The notes beneath the pieces were generated by a model. The model did no database searches and had not been told where the DNA came from. It saw nothing but the letters and a program-made list of their open reading frames with translations. From the NCBI GenBank assembly GCA_037042185.1, contig JAXQJY010000028.1:1922001-1986000 (forward strand): a DNA stretch of 64,000 nt, in the 5' to 3' direction. Shown piece by piece: positions 12,158 through 23,749 of the stretch (position 1 is its first letter; every line of letters starts with the position of its first letter). The translations under genes were made by a program, and so were the position numbers. The DNA is from Sordariomycetes sp. S80-01Y. Taxonomy: Eukaryota; Ascomycota; Sordariomycetes.

Positions 12158-12386
12158 TGTCAGGCACTTCGCAGGGTTCCAACAGTGACCTCTCTGCGAC
12201 CCCACGGCAGGGTCACGTGTGCCCATGTATAAGAAGGCTGCCCATCGGCCTCAACAACCTAGAACCTCCAGAGATTAATACAGTCACCAGTCGCGCCCTA
12301 GCTACTATCCTACTACAACGCTGCGACCTAGCGAGCCTCCATCTAGTTACACCTCCTCACTCTCTTCAACAACCCAGGTCCTGACA
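12158..12386 (-). mobile_element. Solo LTR with perfect 5-bp target-site duplication (copy 6)
   Basis: On the minus strand the unit runs TGTCAGGACCTGGG... to ...TGCCTGACA, 229 bp, with TG...CA ends. It is bounded on both sides by GGTAG (12153-12157 and 12387-12391), a perfect 5-bp target duplication. There is no internal retroelement region, so it is a solo LTR left by recombination. Its base composition is much less AT-rich than the other copies, so it is the youngest or least mutated member of the family here. It sits at the border between the AT-rich island and the gene-rich part. Confidence 0.8.
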
Positions 12387-12391
12387 GGTAG

Positions 12392-13188
12392 ACAGCAGTT
12401 GAACCAGCCCCCGGATCCTTCTGTTGGCTCCAGGATAATGCCCTGGAGCTGCCTATGCTCATAATTACCAAGGCAGCTCTCGAGAAAGAGAAGCGGCTTC
12501 TGTTATGTCCTGGTTTGGGTTATATTCGATACCCCCCATCGGCACGACTGTGGCTTCCCCCAGCCTCCAGTGCCCAATCCTGCAGCATACGCTGTCAAAG
12601 TCAGCTTTCCCCGGCCATATGCTTCGGGGATATCAAGGGGGTAGTGCCTCTTTCCATACGTGATCTCGGATCCGTGACGACCAAGTTCCATGATCAATGC
12701 CGGGCAGAGACTCCAGTAAGATACCCCTCGGCCACTATCGCGACCGGGGTTAAGGTACTAACACCTAATGCCTTAGTCACCAGAATTCCCCGCATTCTCC
12801 AAGCTCGGAACGTCCCGAAAATCCGCCGTCGGTCTCGGGGTCAATCTCCACTGTTAGCATTGACTCTGGTTGTCCGTCATGTCGGTAGCGCTCATTATGA
12901 TATTGCATGCCTCAAGGATGGTTCCATGAATAGAATGGCTTGACATATTAATGTCCCAGCACACGCAGGTGTTGTTTGGAGCCGTCACTTGTTCAGACAC
13001 CCCAAATACCAATTAAGAAAAGGAGCATCGGGGATCGGAGGCTACTTGCCAATCCCGACCGAGGGCACGTGACAGCGCCCCGCTCTCGCATCCAAGTCTC
13101 CGACTTTTCTGGATGACCCAGAAAAAAAAAAACTTGTGTCCACGGCGGCGCGCCTTCCAAATAACCTTCAACGCATCAACTTGTCGCC
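12392..13188. other. Border region and SPB1 promoter, no gene supported
   Basis: Composition returns to about 50% GC. A 162-codon frame at 12455-12943 exists but lacks any recognisable domain and looks like chance. The last 100 bases hold a poly-A tract before the SPB1 start, as is common in fungal promoters. Confidence 0.5.
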
Positions 13189-15778
13189 ATGGCCATCCAA
13201 AAGAAGCATGGCAAAGGCCGCTTGGACAAGTGGTACAAGCTTGCTAAGGAGAAGGGCTACCGGGCTCGTGCCGCTTTCAAGCTCATCCAATTGAATAAGA
13301 AATATGGATTCTTGGAAAAGAGCAAGGTTCTTCTTGACCTTTGCGCTGCCCCTGGAGTATGTTTCTGCCCCATGCGATACTCGCGCTACAGTTGCTGACA
13401 GTTGGAAGTCCTGGTCACAGGTGGCAGCAGAAGTCATGCCGGTGGGCAGCCTCATCGTCGGCGTCGATTTATCCCCCATCAAACCGATACCTCGAGTCAT
13501 CACCTTCCAAAGCGATATTACAACCGACAAGTGCCGCGCGACGATTCGACAGCATTTCAAGACGTGGAAAGCTGATACAGTGCTTCACGATGGTGCCCCC
13601 AATGTTGGTACAGCATGGGCGCAGGATTCATTCAATCAGGCAGAGCTTGCCCTTCAGTCCCTAAAGTTGGCAACCGAGTTTCTCGTAGAGGGTGGAACCT
13701 TTGTCACCAAGGTCTTTCGGTCCAAGGACTACAATTCTTTGCTCTGGGTTTTCAACCAGCTCTTCACCAAAGTAGAGGCCACAAAGCCTCCGTCGTCTCG
13801 AAACGTCTCGGCTGAAATATTCGTGGTCTGCAGAGGCTTCAAGGCACCGAAAAAGATCGACCCCCGCTTTCTCGACCCAAAGTCCGTGTTCGAAGATCTC
13901 CAGGGCGCCACACCCAACAATGAGGCAAAGGTTTTCAACCCTGAGACGAAGAAGCGTAAGCGAGATGGTTACGAAGAGGGCGATTATCTACTGTACAAAG
14001 AGATAACGGCCAGCGAATTCATCCAGACCACCGATCCGATTGCGATTTTGGGTAGCTACAACAAACTCACATTCAAACAGCCTCCGAATGGAGACGTTGC
14101 TCTTGCCGCATTGGACAAACTTCCGGAAACGACAGAGGAAGTCCGGACATGCTGTGAGGATCTGAAAGTGCTGGGGCGCAGAGACTTCAAGTTACTTTTG
14201 AAATGGCGTTTGAAGGTTCGAGAGATCTTCGGCTTCAGCACAACGAAGGAATCTAAAGAGACAGAAGAGGCACCGGAAGAGGTTGCTGAGGTCGAGTCAA
14301 TGGATGAAGAGCTCCGAGCCCAAGAGGAGCTGCAAGCGATGAAGGACAAGGAGAGCACAAAGAGGAAACGAGAGAAACGCAAGGAGAATGAGCGGAAACA
14401 ACGGGAGATTGTCCGGATGCAGCTGAACATGGTTGCCCCCATGGATATCGGCATGGAAGAAGCAGGACCTATTGGCGAAGGTTCCATGTTCTCGCTGAAA
14501 AAACTCGACAAGACCGATGGCGGCGTGAAACGACTTGCCCGGGGACGCATGTCTGTTCTGTCAAACACTGCGCAAAAGCCAGAGAAGGACAGTGGCATTG
14601 GGTCATCAGGAGAGACGGACGACGATAGCGATCCTGAGGCCGACCGTCTTGAAGGCGAGCTGGACTCGATGTATGCTCAATATCAAGAGCGCAAGTCGGA
14701 GGCAGATGCCAAGTATCGTGCGAAGAAGAGCAGGGAGGAGCACGATGACGAATGGGAGGGAGTTTCAGCCGGCGAAGAGCAGTCGCAGTCGAGTGACTCA
14801 AGCGATCTAGAAGAGGAGGATGGCGACTCAGATGATGAAGGTGCAGATGGGTATCGTGGAGGCATGATTAAGGACCTTAACAATGCGCCGGCCAGCGAAG
14901 GAGGCCTGTCCAGAAAAGCAGCGGTGTTCTTCAGCCAGGATCTTTTCAAGGACTTGGACTTGCCAAAGTCCACAGACATCGCCACCAAGCCAAAAGATGC
15001 AGCAGAGCGGCCTCGGAAGAAGTTGTCTAGGGACATGGCCTCGAACGACTCACTGGACAAGGTCAATGGTATTTTAAAAGACGACAACCGTGGGTCATTT
15101 GAAGTTGTCAAGCAGGCACAGCCGGAGGAAGACTGGGAGGAGCATGATGAGAGGCAGAGAGATGGGAGACCAGGTGCGTTGAAAGGGATTTGGGGTGAAA
15201 GGTTCCTTGGCTGACTTCTCTCAGATATCGATATCATCACGGCCGAGGCCATGACGCTCGCTCATCAGCTTGCCACTGGAGAGAAGACGACACATGATGC
15301 CGTCGACGATGGCTTTAACAAGTATGCTTTCCGCGATCGTGATGGGCTCCCTGATTGGTTCATGGACGACGAGGGCAAGCACGACAAACCCCAGAAGCCC
15401 ACAACGAAGGCCGCGGCCAGAGCTATCCAGGAGAAGATGCGCGCCTACAATGCACGCCCCATCAAGAAGGTTCGGGAAGCTCAAGCTCGCAAGAAGTTCA
15501 AGGCTGCCCAGAAACTCGAGAAGCTCAAGAAGAAATCTGACATGCTGGCCAATGACGAGGGCATGACAGAAAAGGAGAAGGCAGAAAGCATCCACAAGCT
15601 TCTCAGCAAAGCAGCGAAGAAGAAACCCTCGCAGCCGGCAAAGCTTGTTGTTGCGCGGGGCGTAAATCGTGGTGTTAAGGGAAGGCCGCAGGGTGTCAAG
15701 GGGCGTTATCGCATTGTGGATCCCAGGATGAAGAAGGAGTTACGGGCGCAGAAGAGGATTTCCAAGAAGAAGAGGTGA
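13189..15778 (+). CDS. SPB1: Spb1, 2'-O-ribose rRNA methyltransferase (FtsJ family)
   Basis: Spb1 is the nucleolar enzyme that 2'-O-methylates a conserved guanosine in the large rRNA A-loop and is needed for 60S maturation. Three exons: 13189-13356, 13409-15173, 15225-15778 (828 aa, yeast Spb1 is about 840). The first intron (donor GTATGT, branch CTGAC, acceptor AAG) joins LDLCAAPG to SWSQVAAE and rebuilds the SAM-binding motif; the second (GTGCGT...CTCAG) gives [12 protein letters not shown]. Visible parts are the FtsJ start [13 protein letters not shown] (about residues 20-32), the [10 protein letters not shown] block with the catalytic Asp, a long acidic and Lys-rich middle with coiled-coil character, and a basic C-terminal Spb1_C domain ending in QKRISKKKR. 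Start chosen at the first Met, in context GCCATGGCC. The family assignment is secure; the AAG acceptor is less common but is the only one that keeps the motif in frame. Confidence 0.95.
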
Positions 15779-15828
15779 GGAAATTCGTCAGTCAGATTGA
15801 TACGTTACCACCGACTTGCTGCCCATCA

Positions 15829-16973
15829 TCAACCTTGACCGAGAGTACGTACACAGTTTGTCAGCGAATAGAAAGGCCCGCTGAATTCCATGTCGTACCT
15901 AATGGGGTCAAAGTTCATCCACTGTAGGAGCTCTAGAAGTGACATACCAGTAGTTGATGGCTACAACACAACCCTCAGCATTGCTGGACTGCTTCACCTT
16001 GTGATACCTATTTATCGTTGGTAGCCGAGCAATTTACTGGAATTGGTTTGGAAGATAAGGTAACGGGAAAAACTTACCACATGGCAGGGAGATACAGCAT
16101 GTCCCCTGGATTCAAAGTCACATGGATCGGCCTTGCTAGCGCGGAGAGCTGCGTTGCATGTTCACTAGGATTTTCGGGATCCCATGTTGCGAGGGGGACA
16201 TGCTCCCCATTTTCGTCCAGCTCGAGCTCCAAATTGCTGCCATCTCTCCTATACGTGGCCTGTGCAAGCAGTCTCTCGTTTACGCATGGTTGACACAAGG
16301 CTGGTAGCAATATGAAATGCTTCCGTCCGAGGACTTGAACGTAGATGTTTTCCATTGGATCACGGTGAAGGCAGGTGACTGAGTGTGAGTTGCCGATCCA
16401 AAGGTTTATGGCTTCGGGGGGTTTATCAAGTGCAATGCGCGCAAAAGGAATATCCCTCTGTGCATCATCGAAGAGTGTGGCGTACTCGTTGCGGAAGTTG
16501 TCGTTTTCTATGAAACGTCAGCTAGGGTTGCGTAAAGGGGCAGAAAGGGGGCGAGTTGACTGACGGGTCTGAGCGTACCTCACTTCTGCTTCGCTGGGGA
16601 ATGTGGGATCCGTCTCTTGGCCGATGACGTAGTCCAGGAAGTCGCCGAATAATTGTTCTTCCTCATGAGGTTTTGCGACGATGGTTTTGTCGTGGTGAGG
16701 AGAAAAGGTTGGCGCATCAGCATTTCCGGCTGGAGTCACCGCAACATTGACCATTTGGCCTTCCAACTCGTGCTTGAGATAATCAGGGGACCAGCGCTGA
16801 TGAGCTCTCCACTGAGCGCCGCCTCTTACTACGAACGGAGTGTTCCGGGAGACATATCGCATGAACTCGAGAGGGCTTGGCTCATGATACAGTTCGTCAA
16901 CGGTGGCGCCATTCAACTCATTGTAGGAGGCGATGAGTTCTCGTAGGGCTCGAGCTGCAATAGGATCGGCCAT
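15829..16973 (-). CDS. JMJD7-like JmjC domain hydroxylase
   Basis: JMJD7 is a 2-oxoglutarate/Fe(II) (3S)-lysyl hydroxylase of the TRAFAC GTPases DRG1/DRG2 in animals; the fungal role is not established. Four exons on the minus strand: 16565-16973, 16078-16507, 15948-16007, 15829-15898, giving 322 aa, close to human JMJD7. Splicing restores family motifs: RYAQTQNDNFRNEY (intron 1, unusual donor GTCAGT), LPAMWYHKVKQSS (intron 2) and INYWYDMEFSGPFY (intron 3). Iron ligands are visible as HRD in the SVTCLHRDPMENIY segment and the distal His of WYHKV. It has an N-terminal cap with VAVTPAGNADAP. It lies head to head with SCAP over an 844-bp shared promoter region. A cytosolic/nuclear protein is expected, since there is no signal or TM segment. 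Confidence 0.9.
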
Positions 16974-17817
16974 TGCCGGTTCCTAGGGAAGGCGAGGTCC
17001 GATGCCAATCAAAGGGCCTGTGACCACGTTCTCAAGTGCTTATGGAGGTGCGCAGCAGGGACGTATCCAGGGACAAATCGGGTGAGACGTGTCGGAGCCG
17101 GAAGAAGAACCCTTGCACGACGGTTAATCGAGGCTATAAGCTTTGAAGGCCATGGCCTGAGAGGCGAAATTTGTTAGACTACCTGGGACTACCTGAGCAT
17201 CATGTCATGTGCCCTGCAGCGGGCCGCCGGAAGTGTGGAGACGCGCCGCCGATGGCAGGGAGAAGCAGAACTAAAAAAAAAAGGGAAAAGACACCTGGCG
17301 AAGGCCTTAGTATAGCAAGATAAGATGATGCAAAGCTTTTGCTTGGAGCAAGTTACATAAGCTACCTATCTAACAAACATCCTATCCCTGTAAATGCGTG
17401 GCCCAAATAGCGAAACCGTCAAGCTTGTGGTCATAGAAAGAGCCAGAGTCGATACGTGGGAATGACGCTGAACCCTCTTTTTTCTGTCGTCCTAAGGTTT
17501 CCCTTACCTTAGCAGAGCGACTCGGAGCTGTGAGGCGAGTGACTCGGAGTGGGGCAAAAGGACCACCTACCTAAGCTTCAACCGGGTGCCGTCAAGACAA
17601 CACCTTACGACTTCGAATACTCGTTCGGATCCAGCCACACCCGCTTCCAACGATGCCAATGCCGCATATAACGCCCCTTTGCCCATCTTCGTCACCCACT
17701 CGTGCATCTTTTGGTCTTGTCAATTGCTCATGAAGCGCCCAATGCGTTAAATCCAGCCGCGCGTTCTCCCCCACGAACGCATCCCCCAATCTTGACCCCC
17801 CCGGACTAAGCGGCCTC
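16974..17817. promoter_or_regulatory. Divergent intergenic region between the JMJD7-like gene and SCAP
   Basis: The 844-bp gap separates two outward-pointing genes. It contains a poly-A tract near 17273-17287 and CT-rich patches near the SCAP start. No ORF of note. It must hold both promoters; I could not pick specific operator sites (a sterol-response-like element was not convincingly seen). Confidence 0.55.
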
Positions 17818-20800
17818 ATGATTTGGTACCTCTTGTACCCGCTGCGAGGGTTAGTCTCCCAAGAGAAAGGGTGAGGAAGAGAAGTCTTAGTTGCAAACTG
17901 CCCACAGTTGTAGGAATTAACGCTAACTTTGTCTTGCGAAACAGAACCACGGAAGCCCCGGTCCTCCCTCCGTCTCATCCGTTGAGAAAGGCTTTCGCGC
18001 GATACGGTCGCTATGCCGCTCGCCATGTCGTTACAACGCTGCTCGTCTCGGCTGCCATGGCCACTGTCCTCGGCTACCCGATTCCATTTCTCTTCACCAC
18101 CGACTTCATAAACGGGGCCTCTAACTTGCCTCATCATGTCTGGACGGTTGCTCAACCGCTTCCGTACTCGACAGTCGCCGAGCCCGACATCATCATGCGG
18201 TCTGTGTGGGTTCACGGAAGCTACATGCAAGCGCTGAACCCCGAGCTGCTTGCGTCGGCTCTGGAATTGCAGGATCATCTTCTAGGGACAACGAAGGACT
18301 TCAACCCGCGTAACGAGGACCCTTCCGTGGCGCTCTCCCCTCATATGGATGGCAACGATCTCTCGGTCAGTCAGCGCGACGCCGTACATGCCATCAACGG
18401 CCTGACGAATCAATCCTGGTTCTTTCACTCCCCAATGCAGTACTGGAGTTGCTCTCGCGAACAAATTTTGGCCGACGACGACATCCTCGCGACCGTCAAC
18501 GAACGAAAGACCATGTCTACACCTGTCAACGTTACTCTGCGCCACTCCGTGGTGTTCAGTGGCAAGCGTTTCGAGTATCGCAAATTGCTCGCTGCTGATG
18601 CTTTGGTGATTACGCTCCTGTATAGGCGGGACTCCCCCGTCGGCCGACAGTGGGAGAGAAAAGCGGCTGCATTGGCTGAGGCGGCTGGTGACAATTGGAA
18701 CTTATATCCATCAGATGGACGCGTATCGAGCAGCCGACTGTACGAGTTCCAGTTCAGACCAATGTCGACCGAGGACACTTTAACGCTGACCCTCGCCTAT
18801 GGCTTGGCGTTGGGCTACTTTGTCATGAGTCTGTTCAAGGTCCGTGCTGTCAAGTCCAAGTTTGGTCTGATGGTTACGGTCGTCACGCAGATCGTTTTCG
18901 CCATCATGTCCAGTTTCACCGTCTGCGCCGTCTTCAACATTGATCTATCGAGGATCCCTCGAGCGGCCTATCCACTGGCGCTGCTTGCCATGAGTCTAGA
19001 AAACATATTCCGTCTTATCAACGCGGTCATCATCACTCCGTCAGAGGAAAGCACGACAAGCAGGATAGGGTCAGCCTTTGGCGAGACTGCTCCAATCGCT
19101 CTGCTCAGCACCTTGCAGAATGTCCTCATCCTCAGCGTGTTGTCAAGATTAGTCTCGCCTGGGGTCTCAGCCTTCTGCATCTTCTTAGCATTGGCCATTG
19201 TTTTCGACTTGTTCTACCTCTCAACCTTCTTCCTCGCTGTACTGAGCGTCGATGTTCGACGAACAGAGCTCAGCGATGCTCTGGCTAAGGCCTCCATGCG
19301 TCACCAACGTCATCAACACCGCCATGCAACGGAATCGCGAGGTCGCAACTGGATCGGCAAGATGATCCACGGTAGGACCGCCTTGTCGACTCGAATTGCC
19401 GGAACTTTCGTTATGGTGGGCTTCATTGTCATTGCACAGTGGCACTTCTTCCAAGAGCAGACTATGCTCAACACCACGATCGGCTTCTTTTGGGATTCAG
19501 CAACACATCTATTCGGCTCCTCAAAGGCTTCAGCGCTAGAAGAAATTAACCAAGCCAGAAGCCCCACGTCTTGGCTTCGACTCCAAGACCACGAGACGGC
19601 GCAGGAGCTCATTAACATCATCAAACCATCGGCTCATAGTTACATTGCCCAAGTCTACGAGCCCCTTGTATTTGTAAAGAAGGGAGCTGACAGAAGTCGG
19701 AGGAGCAGCGAGCCAACGCTGCTCCCTGCGTATTACGACTTCATCAACCACCAGTTGACACAGTTTGTGGTTATTGTTGTGGTGGTGATAGCAGCACTCA
19801 GACTGCTCATAAGCTTTCTACTATATGAGGACGAAACCAACATCGAAGAGGAAAGCGACGACGAAGATATACCTTTGCTCTCAGTCCGACATCTCCCCGA
19901 GAAACACTGTCTTGACATAGCCATGCTTGCATCGTCAAATGAGGGCTACATTGCCTCGGCTGGCTTGGACCGAGTCATTCAGATATGGAGCATTGGCTCA
20001 ACTCTACCTGCTTATGCACTGCCTAATCCTGAAGCAGGAGACATTTTCCCTGTTCTGGCCATGGTAATCGACGAAGAGTCCAGGTGGCTAGCTGTGCTCT
20101 CTCCTAGTCGACTGTCACTTTGGAACCTTTCAGAAAGATATTGGGGGCCTTCCATGGGTGTGGGATTTCTCAGTCAACGACCCGAGGCCATTTTTTTCGC
20201 GCCCAGTGATGCGCGAGAACTACCCACAGTAGTGATCGTTCGTCGTAACGGTGCTATTTTGGAGCTGAACGTAGAAGCCGGAAAAATTCACGAAGCCTTC
20301 ACGATCGCCGATAACTCGCTGCTAGATGTTGAGTATTTGCTATATAAAGGTGAGTAATTTCTCGAGCTGTTTTGGGATTGTAACGCTTAACAACACTTCT
20401 AGGACATGGACAAGCTGCGTGTCAGCTCTTCATCATTGCGGCGTCGAAAGGGGGCGCGGTGCATGTTGTGCGTCGCTCCCGGTCAGGATGGCAGTCCCGC
20501 GCGATAGCAGCGGCTGCCTTTGGCAGCCAAAAGGTGCACCAAATCTTGGGCATGTCGACACTGGGACTCTGCGTAGTGGCTACGTCCACACTTGTGCACG
20601 TCCTCAATGTTGGGAACTGTGAGGTCCTCCATACAGTCCCAACGGAGCCTATGAGACCTAGATCACTGCAAAGCGCCTACGTAACGCAGAGAATAGCGCA
20701 CGTCGACTCTCCAGGCATCACATCCTCCACTATCTCATACGTGGAGGCAGAGACGGGTGACTGCATCCTGCATACTTTCACACCGCCAGAAGATGTCGAT

Positions 20801-21331
20801 TCAATCTGCTTGGGGGTGCCGTCCGGAGCGATGGACGGCGAAGGCTGTGAGTGGTCAGCCGCGATAGTAACGAAGAGGAGGGTGAAGAACCCAGGTCACT
20901 TCAATATCCTCTGTGACGGCAGCTTGGTCGGAATTCGTCGCCGGAAGACCCCGGAGACGGAGGGCAAGGATGGTGGAGAAGCGAAGGATGGACTTCGTAA
21001 TCGTTTCTCCAGCCGCGGCGCGATCAGGAATCAGCCGATAGAGTGGGAAGCGTGGACAATATCGCCAAGTGCTCGCACCGGGGCTGACGAGGAGCAGCCA
21101 CTGTTCCGAAAAGGTGAACAACCAAATCATCTTCTGATATCCGAACTAGGCCCGCGAGCCAAGGTCGGTATGATGTCTGCAGCTTTTGCGTTTGGGAACG
21201 TGATCAAGCTCATCACTGTTGGCGGGCCTGAGCGCTTCGATGTTGCATTGGAAGAAGGCAGCGATAAACACCCGAACTTCGCCAGCCGCAGGCGCAGAGG
21301 AGCTTCCTGGCGGCCTAGAGCCTGGACATAG
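17818..21331 (+). CDS. SREBP cleavage-activating protein (SCAP) homologue
   Basis: SCAP (Scp1 in fission yeast) binds the SREBP transcription factor in the ER and controls its sterol- and oxygen-regulated release. Three exons: 17818-17849, 17945-20349, 20403-21331 (1121 aa). The tiny first exon encodes MIWYLLYPLRG and joins TTEAPVLPPSHPLRKAF, the conserved N-terminus of fungal SCAPs; the donor is GTTAGT and the branch site GCTAAC. Visible parts are a first TM segment (about residues 40-65), the lumenal loop starting FLFTTDFINGASNLPHHVW, a sterol-sensing domain of several TM helices (about 290-450) with the YPLALLAMSLENIFRLINAV stretch, a further TM near 615-635, and a cytosolic WD40 region (EGYIASAGLDRVIQIWSIGS and later blades). 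The C-terminus ends in a basic SRRRRGASWRPRAWT. A start at 17823 would ignore the conserved exon 1. Confidence 0.93.
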
Positions 21332-23749
21332 CTTCCAACTCAAGCCAACCTTCAATTGAACTTGAGGCGACGCGGCCGGGTACTCTAGACTTCCCAAGCG
21401 CGGAGGAGCCACGCCCGTACGATGGATGGCTCGCTGGCAGCAAGAAGCCATCGTTCGCCTGGGCCAGGCAGCTTCATCTCGTGCGAGTACATGTAGACGA
21501 ACGCAGTGAGCAGGGCGCGAGCAATTGTTGAGACCAGCTCGTTCGGGAACAGAAGGGTCAAGGAAGAAAGTCAATTGAGGAGACTCTGGTAGTAAGTGTC
21601 GCGCAAAGTCGAGTGTCGGCCGGTTGACGCCAAGCCTGGCGCATCGTAATACTGCCTCATTACTTACCGGTTGGGCCGGCTCTGTGGAGGGGTGCATATG
21701 CGGTCGAAAAGTAGCGCAAGCTACAGAGCTCCTTTGAAGGCTATCTGTGGAGGAATGTCTCGGGTGGTTGGGACATTTCTCAGGGTCCAAGACAACCATG
21801 AGACATAAGGCCAGGTACATGGAAAAGGCGCTTTTGCTTAGTTACCCAACATCCTCAGCAGGAGAACTACTCGAAACAGCAAGTCGAGCGTGGCTGAAGG
21901 CATGGTCGCATATGAAGCGGCCTAGATATCCACACACTGCCAGCGAAGCAACCACAACAGAGGAAATCGGGAGGCTGGGACGGAGGTCAAGCTCAGTAAG
22001 ACGACGTAAAGGCCCTGTGGGTCTGATGTCACTGCTCCTCCGACCAGTCAATTACCTGACACTCTGGATACCCTAGTTACTCAATACCTCAGGTAGTCCA
22101 TGTCCTTCTGCCGTTCTGTACCACAGGTACCTTACCTAGTTGCTTATAGATCCAGGCAGCGGTGGTTCGGATGCACTCGCTCAGCTCTGAGTCGAGATGA
22201 CCGCCTTGCCTCATCCATATGGTGCCCACTTCCAACAAGATCCCGTCGACAACAGCACTAGCATAGACATCCATTGTCAATTATAGCTGCCTATACAATC
22301 TTTGATCCCAAGGCACAGTAGAGAGGAAGCCGGGCAATCCACGACGCACCCCACAGGCACAGCCAGTTGTGCAGCGGCCCAGCTGCCGCTACGGAGTACG
22401 GACAGACCCTTGTCAATGTTCCCACCAGCCTTGTCAACTTCGCGCCGCGGTCTGGCCTCCGTCAGTCACAAAGCGCGGGCCTATGATTCGACTCTCTTTC
22501 GAGCCGCCAACTTTTCGCGTCAGGCCATGTTATCCTCATCTTCAACGCGACAACCTCACTGGACACGTCGCCTTGCAGCCTCCGCCAGTCGCACGGCATT
22601 GCGCCTGTTTCCTGGTGCCTCCTTTGTTCCCTCGTACCCACCGTAACGGTCAATTGGCCTTCTCCGCCTGTCCAAGTTGATCCCGAGCTCCTCAAGCTCC
22701 AACGCACGCGCGAACGCGCACAGCCACGAGTAGCAACAAGCACCAGCACCAGCGGAAAGCCTGCATAAAGCACATCTAGCAGCGCAGCACCAGCCCGGTG
22801 GTAAAGGACTCGATTCGATAAAAGCGCCCCGCCGTACTGCGTTGGGTTACTCTTCCTTGCGGTGTTTGGACCTACACCGCTCAACCGGCCCCATTTGCCC
22901 CTTGCGCCCACATACGACCAGGAGGAGCCCAAGGAATCTCGCGCTATACTGCAGCTCAGAGCAGTGCATTTAATCTTGCCAGGTACAGCGCATCGCAGCG
23001 CATCGCGGCTCCCCGGGGGCGTCATCGGTGGAGGCTGGCCACACCTTTTCCGTTTTTAAGGACTCCTTGCTCCCACGCACGCACCCCTTTCAACCCGCGG
23101 TATCTACGACACAATGCCATCCTTAGCAAGTCTCTAGCCCAAGACTACGCGATCTGACTTCTCGCCTCAGAAATTTTCAGGCCTGGGGTAGCTATCTGGT
23201 CGCATACCTCGAAACAAGACGTTGACACCGCTCAACGTCCCGGTGGAACTGTTCAGGCGTGCCTTTGGCTGCCCAACGCTCATTTTACCACAGCCTCTTG
23301 TTCTGCGCCTTGATGTTGCGTCTGGTATGTCTGCTCCCCTTCACTCAAATATCTCCTATCTCCGTCCTCACTCACTCTGTAATCACCTACGTGGCGGGGT
23401 TGTTCAAGACTGATCACTTCTACATAGGCCTCACCCTCTCAACCCCAACCAGACTACTTGTTCCAAACGTTGCAACTTGATTCCCGCCCGTCGAAGCTCG
23501 AGACCACATGTCGAAACTAACGACAAGACGCTTTTCCCCTCTCTCCTGTTGACAGCCACTTCCGACTCTCTGCGCACCTACTTCCGCGAAACACCAATCA
23601 CGACCCGCCAGCTGGCAGACCACCCTGCAGCTCACCATTCATCAACCACATCAAAGGGTCCCAACGCCGACCCCCCCGATTCTCGTGCCTGTCGTCATAT
23701 GCGAGGCTACCTGCGGCAGTAGCTCCGGGTTCTCCAGATAATTGGCCGC
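21332..23749. other. 2.4-kb gap: SCAP 3' end and long leader/promoter of the next gene
   Basis: No frame here has a recognisable protein signature. The part after about 22300 is C/T-rich on the + strand, typical of fungal promoters and long 5' leaders. GTATGT at 23325 and TACATAG ending at 23427 could delimit a 103-bp leader intron for the 14-3-3-like gene. The 21.4-22.3 kb part shows nothing I can assign. Confidence 0.4.

Larger units (their letters stand above)
1175..12386. repeat. AT-rich, RIP-like repeat island without intact genes
   Basis: From about 1.2 to 12.4 kb no open frame exceeds about 100 codons and none has a protein signature. Base composition is strongly AT-biased (especially 2.1-9.3 kb) with very frequent TA steps and stop codons in all frames. 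Copies of one LTR-like repeat recur in both orientations, and relics of DNA transposons can be read. Where copies can be compared, most differences are C-to-T or G-to-A, the pattern of repeat-induced point mutation in Pezizomycotina. I read it as a heterochromatic, transposon-derived island. Within it, 2.5-4.8 kb, 5.1-6.2 kb and 6.4-9.3 kb show nothing I can assign beyond the listed relics. Confidence 0.8.

Noticed and set aside
9334-12386. The inverted LTR-like copies at 9334 and 12386 as the ends of a single 3-kb inverted-repeat transposon
   Set aside because: The right copy alone has TG...CA ends and a perfect 5-bp GGTAG duplication on both its sides, so it is an independent solo LTR.
12455-12943. 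162-codon open frame
   Set aside because: No recognisable domain, odd composition with many Arg/Ser/Pro, overlapping frame on the other strand and no splice-linked neighbours; it looks like chance.
16018-16293. Plus-strand frame inside the JMJD7-like gene
   Set aside because: It is antisense to a conserved catalytic exon and has no signature of its own.
22369-23025. Overlapping frames of 100-190 codons on both strands upstream of the 14-3-3-like gene
   Set aside because: No protein signature; frames arise from GC-rich leader DNA.
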